Positions 8,330 through 16,901 of a stretch of 58,819 nucleotides of DNA are shown here, piece by piece. Source of the DNA: an uncultured Eubacteriales bacterium (GTDB lineage Bacteria > Bacillota > Clostridia > Oscillospirales > Acutalibacteraceae). The stretch's first letter is position 1; the number at the start of each line of letters is the position of its first letter. A program made the position numbers and the translations under genes. The DNA lies in NCBI GenBank assembly GCA_949293815.1, contig CASFEZ010000011.1, positions 1 to 58,819 on the forward strand, written 5' to 3'. A model generated the notes under the pieces. It was given only the letters and a program-made list of their open reading frames with translations. It was not told the origin of the DNA and searched no databases.

Positions 8330-11005
8330 TCATTCTTCCGTCGAAAGCGCTTTCATCTGCTCCCATTCGGCTTTGCTCAGCAGGACTTTTCTGCCCTTGC
8401 TGCCCTCCTGGGGACCGACAATTCCCTGCTCTTCCAGCGTATCCATCAGCCGCCCCGCTTTGGAAAAGCCCATGCCGAGCTTTCGTTGTAGCGCGGAAAT
8501 CGAGCAGCTTTCCGGATTGGTTACAATAAATTCGATGGCGCGCATCATCAAGTCATCGTTGCCGTCCAGGCTGCCGACCTGATTACCGGATTTATCGCCG
8601 CCCTTTTTCTTTTCGATAACCGCCTGACGCTCGATTTCCTGCTGGATATCGTCGTCATACTGCCCCTCCTGCTGTGTTTTAACAAAGTCCACCACGCGCT
8701 TAATCTCCTGGTCGGAAATAAAGCAGCCCTGCACACGCACAGGCTTGCGCCTGCCCACAGGGGCTACCAGCATATCGCCGTTGCCCAGCAGCTTTTCCGC
8801 GCCGGAGGCGTCCAAAATAGTGCGCGAGTCAATCTGGGAGGAAACCGACAGGGCAATGCGGCTGGGAATATTTGCCTTGATTAAGCCGGTGATAACATCC
8901 ACCGATGGACGCTGAGTGGCAACCACCAGGTGCATACCTGCCGCACGCGCCATCTGCGCCAGGCGGGTGATGGAATCCTCCACCTCAGAGGGAGCAACGC
9001 TCATCAAATCCGACAATTCGTCTATTACAATGACAATCTGCGGCATTTTCTCCAAATCCGGTCGCTCGTCACAAAGTGCGTTATAGGCAAAAATATCCCG
9101 CGTGCCGTTGTCGTTCAGTATTTTATAGCGGTTAATCATTTCCGTTACCGCCCAGCCCAGTGCGCCGGCGGCCTTACGCGCGTCGTTGACCACCGGCACC
9201 AGCAGGTGCGGAATCCCGTTATATACGGAAAATTCAACGGTTTTCGGGTCAATGAGCAATAGTTTTACCTCATTGGGCTTCGCGTTATACAAAATGCTGA
9301 TAATCATGCTGTTCAGGCAAACGGATTTACCGCTGCCCGTGGTACCAGCCACCAGCAAATGGGGCATTTTTGCAATATCCAAATAGACGCCCTTGCCGGT
9401 AATGTCCTTGCCCAGCGCCACATTCAGCTTGCTTTTGGCGTGAATAAATTCATCACAGTCTATAAGCTCCCGCATGAACACCGATACCCGGTCACGGTTG
9501 GGGATTTCGATGCCAATGGCGGATTTATTCGGAATGGGCGCTTCGATGCGCACCCCCGCAGGCGCGGCCAAATGCAGAGCCAAATCGTCGGACAGGTTGG
9601 TAAACTTGCTGATTTTGACACCGGCGGCAGGCTGCAATTCATAGCGGGTTACCGACGGACCGGGTACAATATCCACCACTTTTGCCTCGACCTTAAAGCT
9701 GTTCAACGCGGCAATCAGCTTGTCCGCATTCGCTTTCAGCTCCTCCCGGTTGGCGGTAAAACGCCCGCCGGTGGGGGTATTCAGGCACTCAAAGGGCGGC
9801 AGCTTATATTCCGGAGGCGGCGGCGCGGCTTCTTCTGTTTCAGCAATTTCGGCGGCGACCTCCTCTTTGGCCTGGTCAAACTCCCCGTCCTTGAGCTTTA
9901 TTTTTTCCTCATTGGCATTCTCTGTGACCGGTGCATCCGGCTCAAAGGGCGGCTCGTCCGGTGCGACTTCCTCGGCGGCAATAGAGGCTTTTTCCATGGC
10001 GTCTACGGTGGCAAACATATTGTCAAACGCATCGCCTGCCGCATCTTCCGCCTGCTCTGCCGAAGCGGCATCGGCAGCCTTTTGTTCCGGCATCACAAAG
10101 GAGCGGGACGGTGTTTTGCGCAAAGGCGCTTTCCTGCCGCTGTTTTCCCGGGTGAAATCGATAAAATCATCCTCCGGCGGCGCCTTTTCGGGTTCGGATT
10201 CCTGCGTTTTTTTCTCATCGGCTTTGCGGGAAAAGGGGAAACTGCTTCTCCGGCGGCGAATCAGCTCCTCATCCTCCGGTGATAAGGGTTCCTGTTCGCG
10301 GCTCTCACTTTCCGCCTCTTCGGCGGCGGACGCTTTCCAGCGCTGCACTGCGTCGGTGGTAATCTCGCCCACTTTTTTTACCGGCTTGCCGAAAAAACCC
10401 ACCAGCCGCTGTAAGGTGGTGCGCGACAATAAAATAGCTACAAAGAATAAAAGAACGCCGTATAAAATCAGGCACACCGCTTTGCTGCGGCAGACCAAAT
10501 ACAATAAACCGCCGAAAAACGCCCCCAGCACACCGCCCATGGTGTTGAGATTTGCGTACTCATAGGCAATCTGCTCGCCAAAGGAAAGGCTGTCAAAGGT
10601 ATCGCAGCCAATGATATGAATCATCGCCGCCAAAATCGTTACCAGCAAACAGCTCCAAAAATACGCGCCCCAAGGCTTGTCCCCCTCCTTATTGCGGGAA
10701 AGGAAGTAGGCAAAAATGATGGTGATGATTGGGAACACATAGGCGGAAAAGCCCCATACCCCCAAATGAAAATCATGTAACCTGCGGTAAATGCTGCCCT
10801 CGCCGCCGCCGACTGCCGCCAGAACAAACAGCAGCACCGATGCGAAAAACAGCCCAATGGCCGCCAGCTGCTTTTGCTGAGCTTTGCGCTCCAGCGCCCG
10901 CTGCTCTTCCTGCAGGCGAAGCTGCTCCAGCTCCTTTTTTGTCGGCTTTTTCTTTTTTGCGGCGGTCGTGCTCTGCCCGGTTTTCTTTTTTGTTGTCTGT
11001 GCCAT
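8330..11005 (-). CDS. ftsK: DNA translocase FtsK/SpoIIIE
   Basis: This 891-residue protein has the full architecture of the family. There is a Lys-rich cytosolic start, about four or five membrane helices (residues 50-205), a long acidic Pro/Glu/Ala-rich linker (about 220-400), a RecA-like motor and a C-terminal winged-helix gamma domain (about 800-880). The motor has Walker A GTTGSGKS with the lysine near residue 560 and a Walker B-like IVIVIDELSD. It pumps chromosomal DNA through the division or sporulation septum and reads polar sequence signals through gamma. Its place next to tepA and uppP resembles the tepA-spoIIIE order in Bacillus; in a spore-former it probably also acts as SpoIIIE. 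Confidence 0.97.
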   Translation of the reverse strand: MAQTTKKKTGQSTTAAKKKKPTKKELEQLRLQEEQRALERKAQQKQLAAIGLFFASVLLFVLAAVGGGEGSIYRRLHDFHLGVWGFSAYVFPIITIIFAYFLSRNKEGDKPWGAYFWSCLLVTILAAMIHIIGCDTFDSLSFGEQIAYEYANLNTMGGVLGAFFGGLLYLVCRSKAVCLILYGVLLFFVAILLSRTTLQRLVGFFGKPVKKVGEITTDAVQRWKASAAEEAESESREQEPLSPEDEELIRRRRSSFPFSRKADEKKTQESEPEKAPPEDDFIDFTRENSGRKAPLRKTPSRSFVMPEQKAADAASAEQAEDAAGDAFDNMFATVDAMEKASIAAEEVAPDEPPFEPDAPVTENANEEKIKLKDGEFDQAKEEVAAEIAETEEAAPPPPEYKLPPFECLNTPTGGRFTANREELKANADKLIAALNSFKVEAKVVDIVPGPSVTRYELQPAAGVKISKFTNLSDDLALHLAAPAGVRIEAPIPNKSAIGIEIPNRDRVSVFMRELIDCDEFIHAKSKLNVALGKDITGKGVYLDIAKMPHLLVAGTTGSGKSVCLNSMIISILYNAKPNEVKLLLIDPKTVEFSVYNGIPHLLVPVVNDARKAAGALGWAVTEMINRYKILNDNGTRDIFAYNALCDERPDLEKMPQIVIVIDELSDLMSVAPSEVEDSITRLAQMARAAGMHLVVATQRPSVDVITGLIKANIPSRIALSVSSQIDSRTILDASGAEKLLGNGDMLVAPVGRRKPVRVQGCFISDQEIKRVVDFVKTQQEGQYDDDIQQEIERQAVIEKKKGGDKSGNQVGSLDGNDDLMMRAIEFIVTNPESCSISALQRKLGMGFSKAGRLMDTLEEQGIVGPQEGSKGRKVLLSKAEWEQMKALSTEE

Positions 11006-11026
11006 ATGTAATAAATCCCCTCTGCC

Positions 11027-11923
11027 TTACCCGTTCAAACTGCTGACCAGAGTCGCTCCCAAACAGAATACGCCCATGGCGATGCAGTAATAGCCGAAGT
11101 ACTGGAAAATATCTTTTTTCAAAATCCATCGCAGAAGCACAATAGCGGCAACGCCCGAAACCGCAGCCACCAGGACTCCGACAATCGTCGGTCCGACCGC
11201 CAGGGTGCTGCCCATATCAATGGCATCCTTCATCTCCGACAAATTGGCAGCGATAATCGCCGGGATACCCAAAATAAACGAATACTGCACCATGTATTTT
11301 TTTGATACGCCGCACAATAGACCGGCGGAGATGGTGGAGCCGGAGCGGGACACGCCGGGGAACGCGGCGGCGAACAGCTGCGCCACCCCCACAAAAAAGG
11401 CGGTCAGCGCGTCCATCTTGCGATATTTGCGTATGTTCTTCGCGCGCAAGGCGCCGAGAATCAAAATCACACCGGTTAAAAGGAAGCAAACCCCTTCGGC
11501 TAAAATTCTGTCGTCCGTAGAAAAAACCGAAAGTTTATCCATCACCGACTCGCCGCCGCCCGCTGGCAGCAGCATAAATAAAAGCGGTACGCAGGAAATC
11601 ACAAAATAAATCAGCATTTTCCGCTTGTCGTTGAGCGAGCGGAAATCCTCTTTGATGGTTTTGAAGGAATACTCGCCTTTGATAATATCCCGAAGAAAGG
11701 CAATCGCTTCCTGAATCAAATGCCATATGGTCTGCCGGAAGCAGATAAACACCGCCGCCAGCGTTCCGATATGCAAAAGCACATTGAAAAGCAGCACATC
11801 ATCGCCGGAATTGCCCATAAAATACTGGAACACCGACAGGTGTCCGCTGCTGGAAATGGGCAAAAACTCCGTCAGCCCCTGTACCAGTCCCAAAAGTATA
11901 GCTCTCCAATATGACATATTCAT
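11027..11923 (-). CDS. uppP: undecaprenyl-diphosphatase UppP (BacA)
   Basis: This 298-residue polytopic membrane protein has the two conserved UppP motifs: [16 protein letters not shown] (residues about 14-29) and [14 protein letters not shown] (about residue 185). It dephosphorylates undecaprenyl diphosphate to recycle the lipid carrier for peptidoglycan and other wall polymers, and overproduction can give bacitracin resistance. Its ATG overlaps the tepA stop by four bases, so it is translationally coupled to tepA; ftsK follows 21 bp downstream. Confidence 0.97.
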   Translation of the reverse strand: MNMSYWRAILLGLVQGLTEFLPISSSGHLSVFQYFMGNSGDDVLLFNVLLHIGTLAAVFICFRQTIWHLIQEAIAFLRDIIKGEYSFKTIKEDFRSLNDKRKMLIYFVISCVPLLFMLLPAGGGESVMDKLSVFSTDDRILAEGVCFLLTGVILILGALRAKNIRKYRKMDALTAFFVGVAQLFAAAFPGVSRSGSTISAGLLCGVSKKYMVQYSFILGIPAIIAANLSEMKDAIDMGSTLAVGPTIVGVLVAAVSGVAAIVLLRWILKKDIFQYFGYYCIAMGVFCLGATLVSSLNG

Positions 11924-12678
11924 ACTCCTTCCGTTTGTTTGCCCTCGCCAATCATCTGATCCAGCGCCTCCAGCGCGTCGGACAGGCTGCCAAGCGAGTC
12001 CATCAGTCCCTCTTTGACTGCGTCTTCCCCGTTCAATATCGTTCCCACATCGGTCATCAAATTGCCGTTCGCCAGCATCAGTTCCCGGAACCGCTCCGCC
12101 TGAATGCGGGAATTTTTTACAACAAAGCGGACAATGCGTTCCTGGATATTTTCAAAATACGCCATGGTCTGCGGTACGCCGAGCACCGTGCCGTTCATGC
12201 GCACCGGATGAATGGTCATACCGGACGAGGGCGTAATAAACGAGCGCTTTGCCGATACGGCCAGCGGCACGCCGATGGAATGTCCGCCGCCGAGAACCAG
12301 CGACACCGTGGGCTTTTTCATACCCGCAATCAGCTCCGCCAGCGCAAGCCCGGCTTCCACATCGCCGCCGACGGTGTTCAAAATAATAATCAGCCCGTCA
12401 ATCTCTTCGCTTTCCTCAATCGCCACAAGGCGGGGAATGACATGCTCATATTTTGTGGTCTTATTGCTGGGCGGAAGCACATGGTGCCCCTCAATTTGCC
12501 CGATAACCGTTAAGCAGTGCAGATATCTGCCGTTTTTCCTTACGGTAATCGAGCCGAAATCGGTTGTTTCCCGCTCGGCGGTCTCGCCATCGGCTTCCTC
12601 CTCTGTCTGGGGCACTTCCGGCGCCGCGTCAGGGTAATCACAGGACAGGCGGCTTTTTTCAAGCGTTTTCTTTTTCAT
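11920..12678 (-). CDS. tepA: TepA-type ClpP-like serine protease
   Basis: This 252-residue protein has a ClpP/crotonase-like fold matching translocation-enhancing protein TepA (YmfB). An N-terminal acidic Glu/Thr-rich region (about 1-45) precedes the protease core. In the core, [16 protein letters not shown] and [12 protein letters not shown] carry the probable nucleophile Ser, and [15 protein letters not shown] the probable His. Such enzymes degrade signal peptides or membrane-associated peptides in the cytosol. No membrane segment is seen. The order tepA-spoIIIE is conserved in many Bacillota. The ribosome-binding site is weak (AAAGG about 12 bases upstream). Confidence 0.88.
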   Translation of the reverse strand: MKKKTLEKSRLSCDYPDAAPEVPQTEEEADGETAERETTDFGSITVRKNGRYLHCLTVIGQIEGHHVLPPSNKTTKYEHVIPRLVAIEESEEIDGLIIILNTVGGDVEAGLALAELIAGMKKPTVSLVLGGGHSIGVPLAVSAKRSFITPSSGMTIHPVRMNGTVLGVPQTMAYFENIQERIVRFVVKNSRIQAERFRELMLANGNLMTDVGTILNGEDAVKEGLMDSLGSLSDALEALDQMIGEGKQTEGV

Positions 12679-13019
12679 TTTGTTTCACAGCCTTTTGCAA
12701 TCAGTTTTTGCAAATAGCTTTCCCTTTTTTCCGCAGGCTATGAAAGCGATGCCGTTTTGGCAACAAAAATCCAGTATTGCTTTTATTATACTCTTTTTTC
12801 CCTTTCAAATCAATATGTATTCGCAAAAATCCTGCCCTATGCCGTTCGCATCGAGCCTTTCGGAATCCTTTTCTTTTTATTACTGCAAACAAAAAATCGG
12901 CATATTGCATTGGAATCTGATTTTCAGCCCCGCAAAATCCGTGAAGATGAATATTGACAAAAAGCCGTAAAAAGTCTACAATTTATAGCGTATAATGATA
13001 GATAAAGAAGGTAGAAATT
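12679..13019. other. divergent intergenic region tepA / acn
   Basis: This AT-rich gap of about 340 bp separates the divergent tepA and aconitase genes. It contains the acn promoter described separately. I see no RNA gene or convincing ORF; the short overlapping ORFs here lack ribosome-binding sites. Confidence 0.6.
12954..12982 (+). promoter_or_regulatory. sigma-A type promoter for acn operon
   Basis: TTGACA at 12954-12959 and TACAAT at 12977-12982 are separated by exactly 17 bp, 38 bp upstream of the aconitase ATG. A second TATAAT at 12991 has no matching -35 box. Confidence 0.8.
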
Positions 13020-14951
13020 ATGGGGCTTACCATTGCGCAAAAAATTATAAAAAGCCACCTTGTCAGCGGCGATATGACGCCGGGCAGTGAAATCGGCTTA
13101 AAAATTGACCAAACCCTGACCCAGGACGCCACCGGTACGATGGCGTACCTGCAATTTGAAGCGATGGGACTTCAGCGGGTCAAAACCGAGCTGTCTGTGG
13201 CCTATATTGACCACAATACGCTGCAAAACGGTTTTGAGAACGCCGACGACCACCGCTTTATTCAGACCTGCGCCAGAAAGCGCGGCGTTCGCTTTTCCCG
13301 TCCCGGCAACGGCATTTGCCACCAGGTGCATCTGGAGCGGTTCTCCGTACCCGGCAAAACCTTAATCGGTTCCGACAGCCATACCCCCACCTGCGGCGGT
13401 ATGGGTATGCTTGCCATGGGCGCGGGCGGATTGGATGTTGCGGTCGCCATGGGCGGCGGCACCTACTATATTCCCATGCCCAAAATGGTGCGCGTGAATC
13501 TGTTGGGCAAGCTGCCCGCCTGGAGCGCCGCGAAAGATATTATTCTGGAGGTTCTGCGCCTGATGACCGTCAAGGGCGGTGTCGGCAAAATCGTGGAATA
13601 TGCCGGTGAGGGCGTCAAAACCCTTTCCGTGCCCGAGCGCGCTACCATCACCAATATGGGCGCGGAGCTGGGCGCCACCACCTCCATCTTCCCCTCGGAC
13701 GAAGTGACCCGCCAATTCCTGAAAGCACAGGGGCGTGAAAAGGACTGGACGCCCCTTGCTTCGGACGATGACGCGGCATATGACGAAGAATATACCATTG
13801 ACCTTTCCACCCTGGAACCGCTGGTGGCGCAGCCCCATATGCCCGACAATGTGGTAAAAGTCAAAGAGATTGCGGGCATGAAAATTAACCAGGTCTGCAT
13901 TGGCTCCTGCACCAACTCCTCGCTTTTGGATATGATGAAGGTTGCTAAAATTCTAAAAGGCAGAACGGTACACCCGGATGTCAGCCTGTCGATTGCCCCC
14001 GGCTCAAAACAGGTTTTGAATATGCTGGCCGCCAACGGCGCGCTGGCGGATATGATTGACGCGGGCGCGCGTATTCTGGAATCGGCCTGCGGTCCGTGCA
14101 TCGGCATGGGGCAGTCTCCCCAGTCCGCCGGTATCTCTCTGCGTACCTTTAACCGCAATTTCAAGGGTCGCAGCGGCACCGCCGACGCGGGGGTTTATCT
14201 GGTAAGCCCTGAAACGGCAGCGGTTTCCGCCATTACCGGCGTGTTGACCAATCCCGCCGATTGGGGTGAAGCGCCCGAGGTAGAAATGCCCGATTCCTTT
14301 ACCGTGCACGACAATATGATTGAGCTGCCCTACTCCCCCGAGGAAGCGGGCGAACATGATATTTATTTCGGACCGAATATCAAGGAAGTGCCGAAAGGGA
14401 GCCCCTTAGAAGAAACCATCGACAAAAAAGTGGTGCTGAAAGTCGGCGACAACATCACCACCGACCATATTATGCCCGCAGGCGCAAAGATTCTGCCCTA
14501 TCGCTCCAATGTACCCTATCTGTCCAAATTCTGCTTCACCGTTTGCGACGAAAACTTCCCGGAGCGCTGCAAGGAAATGCAGGGCGGCTTTATCATCGGC
14601 GGCGTCAACTACGGGCAGGGCTCTTCCCGAGAGCACGCGGCGCTGGTTCCGCTGTATTTGGGCGTTCGGGCGGTACTGGCCAAGTCCTTTGCCCGTATGC
14701 ACAAGGCGAACCTGATAAATTCTGGCATTCTGCCGCTGGAATTTGTAAATCCCGATGATTACGACACCATTGACGAACAGGACGAGCTGGTTCTGGAAAA
14801 TATCCGCGAAGCGGTAAAAAGCAGCGATACGGCAACGGTTTACAACAAAACCAAAGACCTGCGCTACACTGTCAGCACCGATTTTTCCGACCGGCAGCGT
14901 GCCATTTTACAGGCGGGCGGCTGCTTGAACTACATTGCGGCACAAGAATAA
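13020..14951 (+). CDS. acn: aconitate hydratase
   Basis: This 643-residue aconitase interconverts citrate and isocitrate. The [4Fe-4S] cluster ligands are visible as Cys 297 (GSCTNSS) and Cys 357/360 (ACGPCIGMG). The substrate-binding segments GSDSHTPTCGGMGM (about residue 118) and QGSSREHAA in the C-terminal swivel domain are intact. The length fits the shorter bacterial aconitases rather than the roughly 900-residue AcnA or AcnB forms. Start ATG has AGAAGG 8 bases upstream. It is followed after 21 bp by isocitrate dehydrogenase, so the pair forms the oxidative branch from citrate to 2-oxoglutarate, probably for glutamate supply in an anaerobe. No citrate synthase is present in this window. 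Confidence 0.95.
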   Translation: MGLTIAQKIIKSHLVSGDMTPGSEIGLKIDQTLTQDATGTMAYLQFEAMGLQRVKTELSVAYIDHNTLQNGFENADDHRFIQTCARKRGVRFSRPGNGICHQVHLERFSVPGKTLIGSDSHTPTCGGMGMLAMGAGGLDVAVAMGGGTYYIPMPKMVRVNLLGKLPAWSAAKDIILEVLRLMTVKGGVGKIVEYAGEGVKTLSVPERATITNMGAELGATTSIFPSDEVTRQFLKAQGREKDWTPLASDDDAAYDEEYTIDLSTLEPLVAQPHMPDNVVKVKEIAGMKINQVCIGSCTNSSLLDMMKVAKILKGRTVHPDVSLSIAPGSKQVLNMLAANGALADMIDAGARILESACGPCIGMGQSPQSAGISLRTFNRNFKGRSGTADAGVYLVSPETAAVSAITGVLTNPADWGEAPEVEMPDSFTVHDNMIELPYSPEEAGEHDIYFGPNIKEVPKGSPLEETIDKKVVLKVGDNITTDHIMPAGAKILPYRSNVPYLSKFCFTVCDENFPERCKEMQGGFIIGGVNYGQGSSREHAALVPLYLGVRAVLAKSFARMHKANLINSGILPLEFVNPDDYDTIDEQDELVLENIREAVKSSDTATVYNKTKDLRYTVSTDFSDRQRAILQAGGCLNYIAAQE

Positions 14952-14972
14952 TCCACGAAAGGAACGATATCC

Positions 14973-16145
14973 ATGAGCGACAACCGAATTGAAGCCGCCG
15001 TTGCGGCATTCAGAAAACTGGCGGAAGAACAGGCCGCCCGCGCGGAAGCGATTAAGCAGCAGGGCGATTTCAAAGATTACACCAAGCTGGATAAGATTAC
15101 CATCGGCGTCTGCGGCGGCGACGGCATTGGTCCGATTATTACCAAAGAATCCGCCAATGTTTTGAAATATATCCTGAAAGACGATGTGGAAAGCGGACGC
15201 ATTGTATTCAAAGATATTGACGGTCTGACCATTGAAAATCGCGTAGCGCAGATGAAAGCTATCCCTGACGATGTGCTCGAAGAGCTGAAAGCCTGCGATG
15301 TCATTTTGAAAGGTCCGACCACCACACCCCAGGCGGGCGACGGTCTGCCCAATATCGAAAGCGCCAATGTTGCCATGCGCAAGGCGCTGGATCTGTTCGC
15401 CAATATGCGTCCGGTAAAAATTCCGGAAGAGGGCATCGACTGGACCTTTTTCCGTGAAAACACCGAGGGCGCTTACGCGGTCGGCTCCCGCGGCGTACAG
15501 GTAACCGATGATTTGGCCATGGACTTTGTGGTTACTACCACCGAGGGTACCGAGCGGCTGGCGAAGCTGGCGTATGAGTTCGCGAAAAACAACAACAAGG
15601 GTCGCGTATCCATTGTTTCCAAAGCCAATGTGATTAAAACCACCGACGGTAAATTCCTGAACCTTTGCAAAAAAGTGGGCGAAAATTACCCGGATATTGT
15701 GACCGACGAGTGGTATATTGATATTATGACCGCCAAACTGATTGACCCGAAACGCAGAAAAGACTTTAAGGTCATTGTGCTGCCGAACCTGTACGGGGAT
15801 ATTATCACCGATGAAGCCGCCGAGATGCAGGGCGGCGTCGGTACGGCGGGCAGCGCCAATATCGGAAAGCGCTACGCCATGTTCGAGGCCATTCACGGCT
15901 CCGCCCCCCGCATGGTCAAAGAGGGACGCGGGCAGTACGCCGACCCCTGCTCCATGCTGCGCGCCTCGGTGATGCTGCTGAACCATATCGGCAAACACAG
16001 CGAAGCCGACCGGCTGGAAAAAGCGCTGGACTACTGTATGTTTGAAGACAAAAAATACACCATTACCGGCAGAGAGGACGGCTGCACCTGCGCCCAGTTT
16101 GCCGAATATGTAATGCAGACCCTGACAACAAAATTTGGGGACTGA
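14973..16145 (+). CDS. icd: isocitrate dehydrogenase (isocitrate/isopropylmalate dehydrogenase family)
   Basis: This 390-residue protein has the family fold. A long charged N-terminal helix precedes CGGDGIGPIITKE (nucleotide site), and RENTEGAYAVGSRG, the substrate Lys in SKANVIKTTDG and the metal-binding Asp in PNLYGDIITDEAAEMQGGVG are all present. The EAIHGSAP segment near the C-terminus is the cofactor loop. It oxidatively decarboxylates isocitrate to 2-oxoglutarate. The adjacent aconitase supports isocitrate rather than isopropylmalate as substrate. I cannot decide NAD versus NADP use with confidence. AAAGGA precedes the ATG. The next gene starts 8 bp after the stop. Confidence 0.92.
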   Translation: MSDNRIEAAVAAFRKLAEEQAARAEAIKQQGDFKDYTKLDKITIGVCGGDGIGPIITKESANVLKYILKDDVESGRIVFKDIDGLTIENRVAQMKAIPDDVLEELKACDVILKGPTTTPQAGDGLPNIESANVAMRKALDLFANMRPVKIPEEGIDWTFFRENTEGAYAVGSRGVQVTDDLAMDFVVTTTEGTERLAKLAYEFAKNNNKGRVSIVSKANVIKTTDGKFLNLCKKVGENYPDIVTDEWYIDIMTAKLIDPKRRKDFKVIVLPNLYGDIITDEAAEMQGGVGTAGSANIGKRYAMFEAIHGSAPRMVKEGRGQYADPCSMLRASVMLLNHIGKHSEADRLEKALDYCMFEDKKYTITGREDGCTCAQFAEYVMQTLTTKFGD

Positions 16146-16153
16146 TTGAAAGC

Positions 16154-16825
16154 ATGAAACAAATCCTGAAAATTCATATTACCGACATGGTTCCGTTTTC
16201 CAAGGGGATTCTGTTCGTACGGCAGGAAACCCTGAAAAGCGGGGATGTGAAGGTCTCCTTCTTCGGCTATGACGCGGTCGCAGAGCAAATTGCGCCTATC
16301 ACCAAAAGCGCCTATCTTTTAAACAAATTCGGTCCTGCATTTCAGCCGATTGCCGCACAGCTGGGCGATTATGTTTCCTGCGATGCGGGCAAGCTGCCCG
16401 GCGGCGGCGCGGCGGTGATTTACACCACCGGCGAAATGGGTATTTTTTCAGAAAAAGGCGAGCTGAAGTGGACGGGCGACCTATTTTATCACAATTCCCC
16501 CGCCCGGGATGTTGCGGTAGAGAACCGCCATATCTGGAGCGCCGTTCCCGACCAGCGGGCGGTGATTCGCTACGCCATCGATGCCAATAAAGTGGTGATG
16601 CGCATCGGCGGCGGCGCGGCGGGTACCTTTGCAAAACCCGTGGCCATAGCCCAATATGATGATATTTTATATGTCTGCGACCGGGAAAATTACCGCATTA
16701 AAACCATTGATTTGCGGGATTTTTCGGTCAGCGACTACCGGCAATTTGAAGAGCCGGTGCATAAATACCTGCGCTCCGCCGGCAAAGAATTTGCCGTGCT
16801 GAATTCCGGCGTGTATATCCTTTGA
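16154..16825 (+). CDS. unknown protein with NHL/beta-propeller-like repeat, third gene of acn-icd operon
   Basis: I do not recognise this 223-residue protein. It has no signal peptide or membrane segment, so it is probably cytosolic. The C-terminal half contains a pattern typical of NHL-type propeller blades (FAKPVAIAQYDDILYVCDRE followed by NYRIKTIDL), and the middle has alternating beta-like stretches (AAVIYTTGEMGIFSEKGELK). It is too short for a full six-bladed propeller. It starts 8 bp after icd and ends 22 bp before a terminator, so it is almost surely co-transcribed with acn and icd. A regulatory or structural role with those enzymes is conjecture. Confidence 0.75.
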   Translation: MKQILKIHITDMVPFSKGILFVRQETLKSGDVKVSFFGYDAVAEQIAPITKSAYLLNKFGPAFQPIAAQLGDYVSCDAGKLPGGGAAVIYTTGEMGIFSEKGELKWTGDLFYHNSPARDVAVENRHIWSAVPDQRAVIRYAIDANKVVMRIGGGAAGTFAKPVAIAQYDDILYVCDRENYRIKTIDLRDFSVSDYRQFEEPVHKYLRSAGKEFAVLNSGVYIL

Positions 16826-16847
16826 CTGCACGCCCTTAACCGAACAA

Positions 16848-16883
16848 AAAAACCGGACGCCCGCTGTTTGGCGTCCGGTTTTT
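16848..16883. terminator. bidirectional intrinsic terminator
   Basis: A 14-bp stem (AAAAACCGGACGCC at 16848-16861 and GGCGTCCGGTTTTT at 16870-16883) serves the acn operon and, on the other strand, the converging yfhO gene. Confidence 0.93.
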
Positions 16884-16901
16884 ACTATTTATAATTGTTT
16901 T

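Noticed and set aside
9720-10565. Long plus-strand ORF antisense to ftsK rich in Ser and Ala.
   Set aside because: It mirrors the acidic low-complexity linker of FtsK, lacks a ribosome-binding site and resembles no protein family.
12991-12996. Second TATAAT in the acn promoter region.
   Set aside because: No -35 element at the right distance; the TTGACA at 12954 fits TACAAT at 12977 instead.
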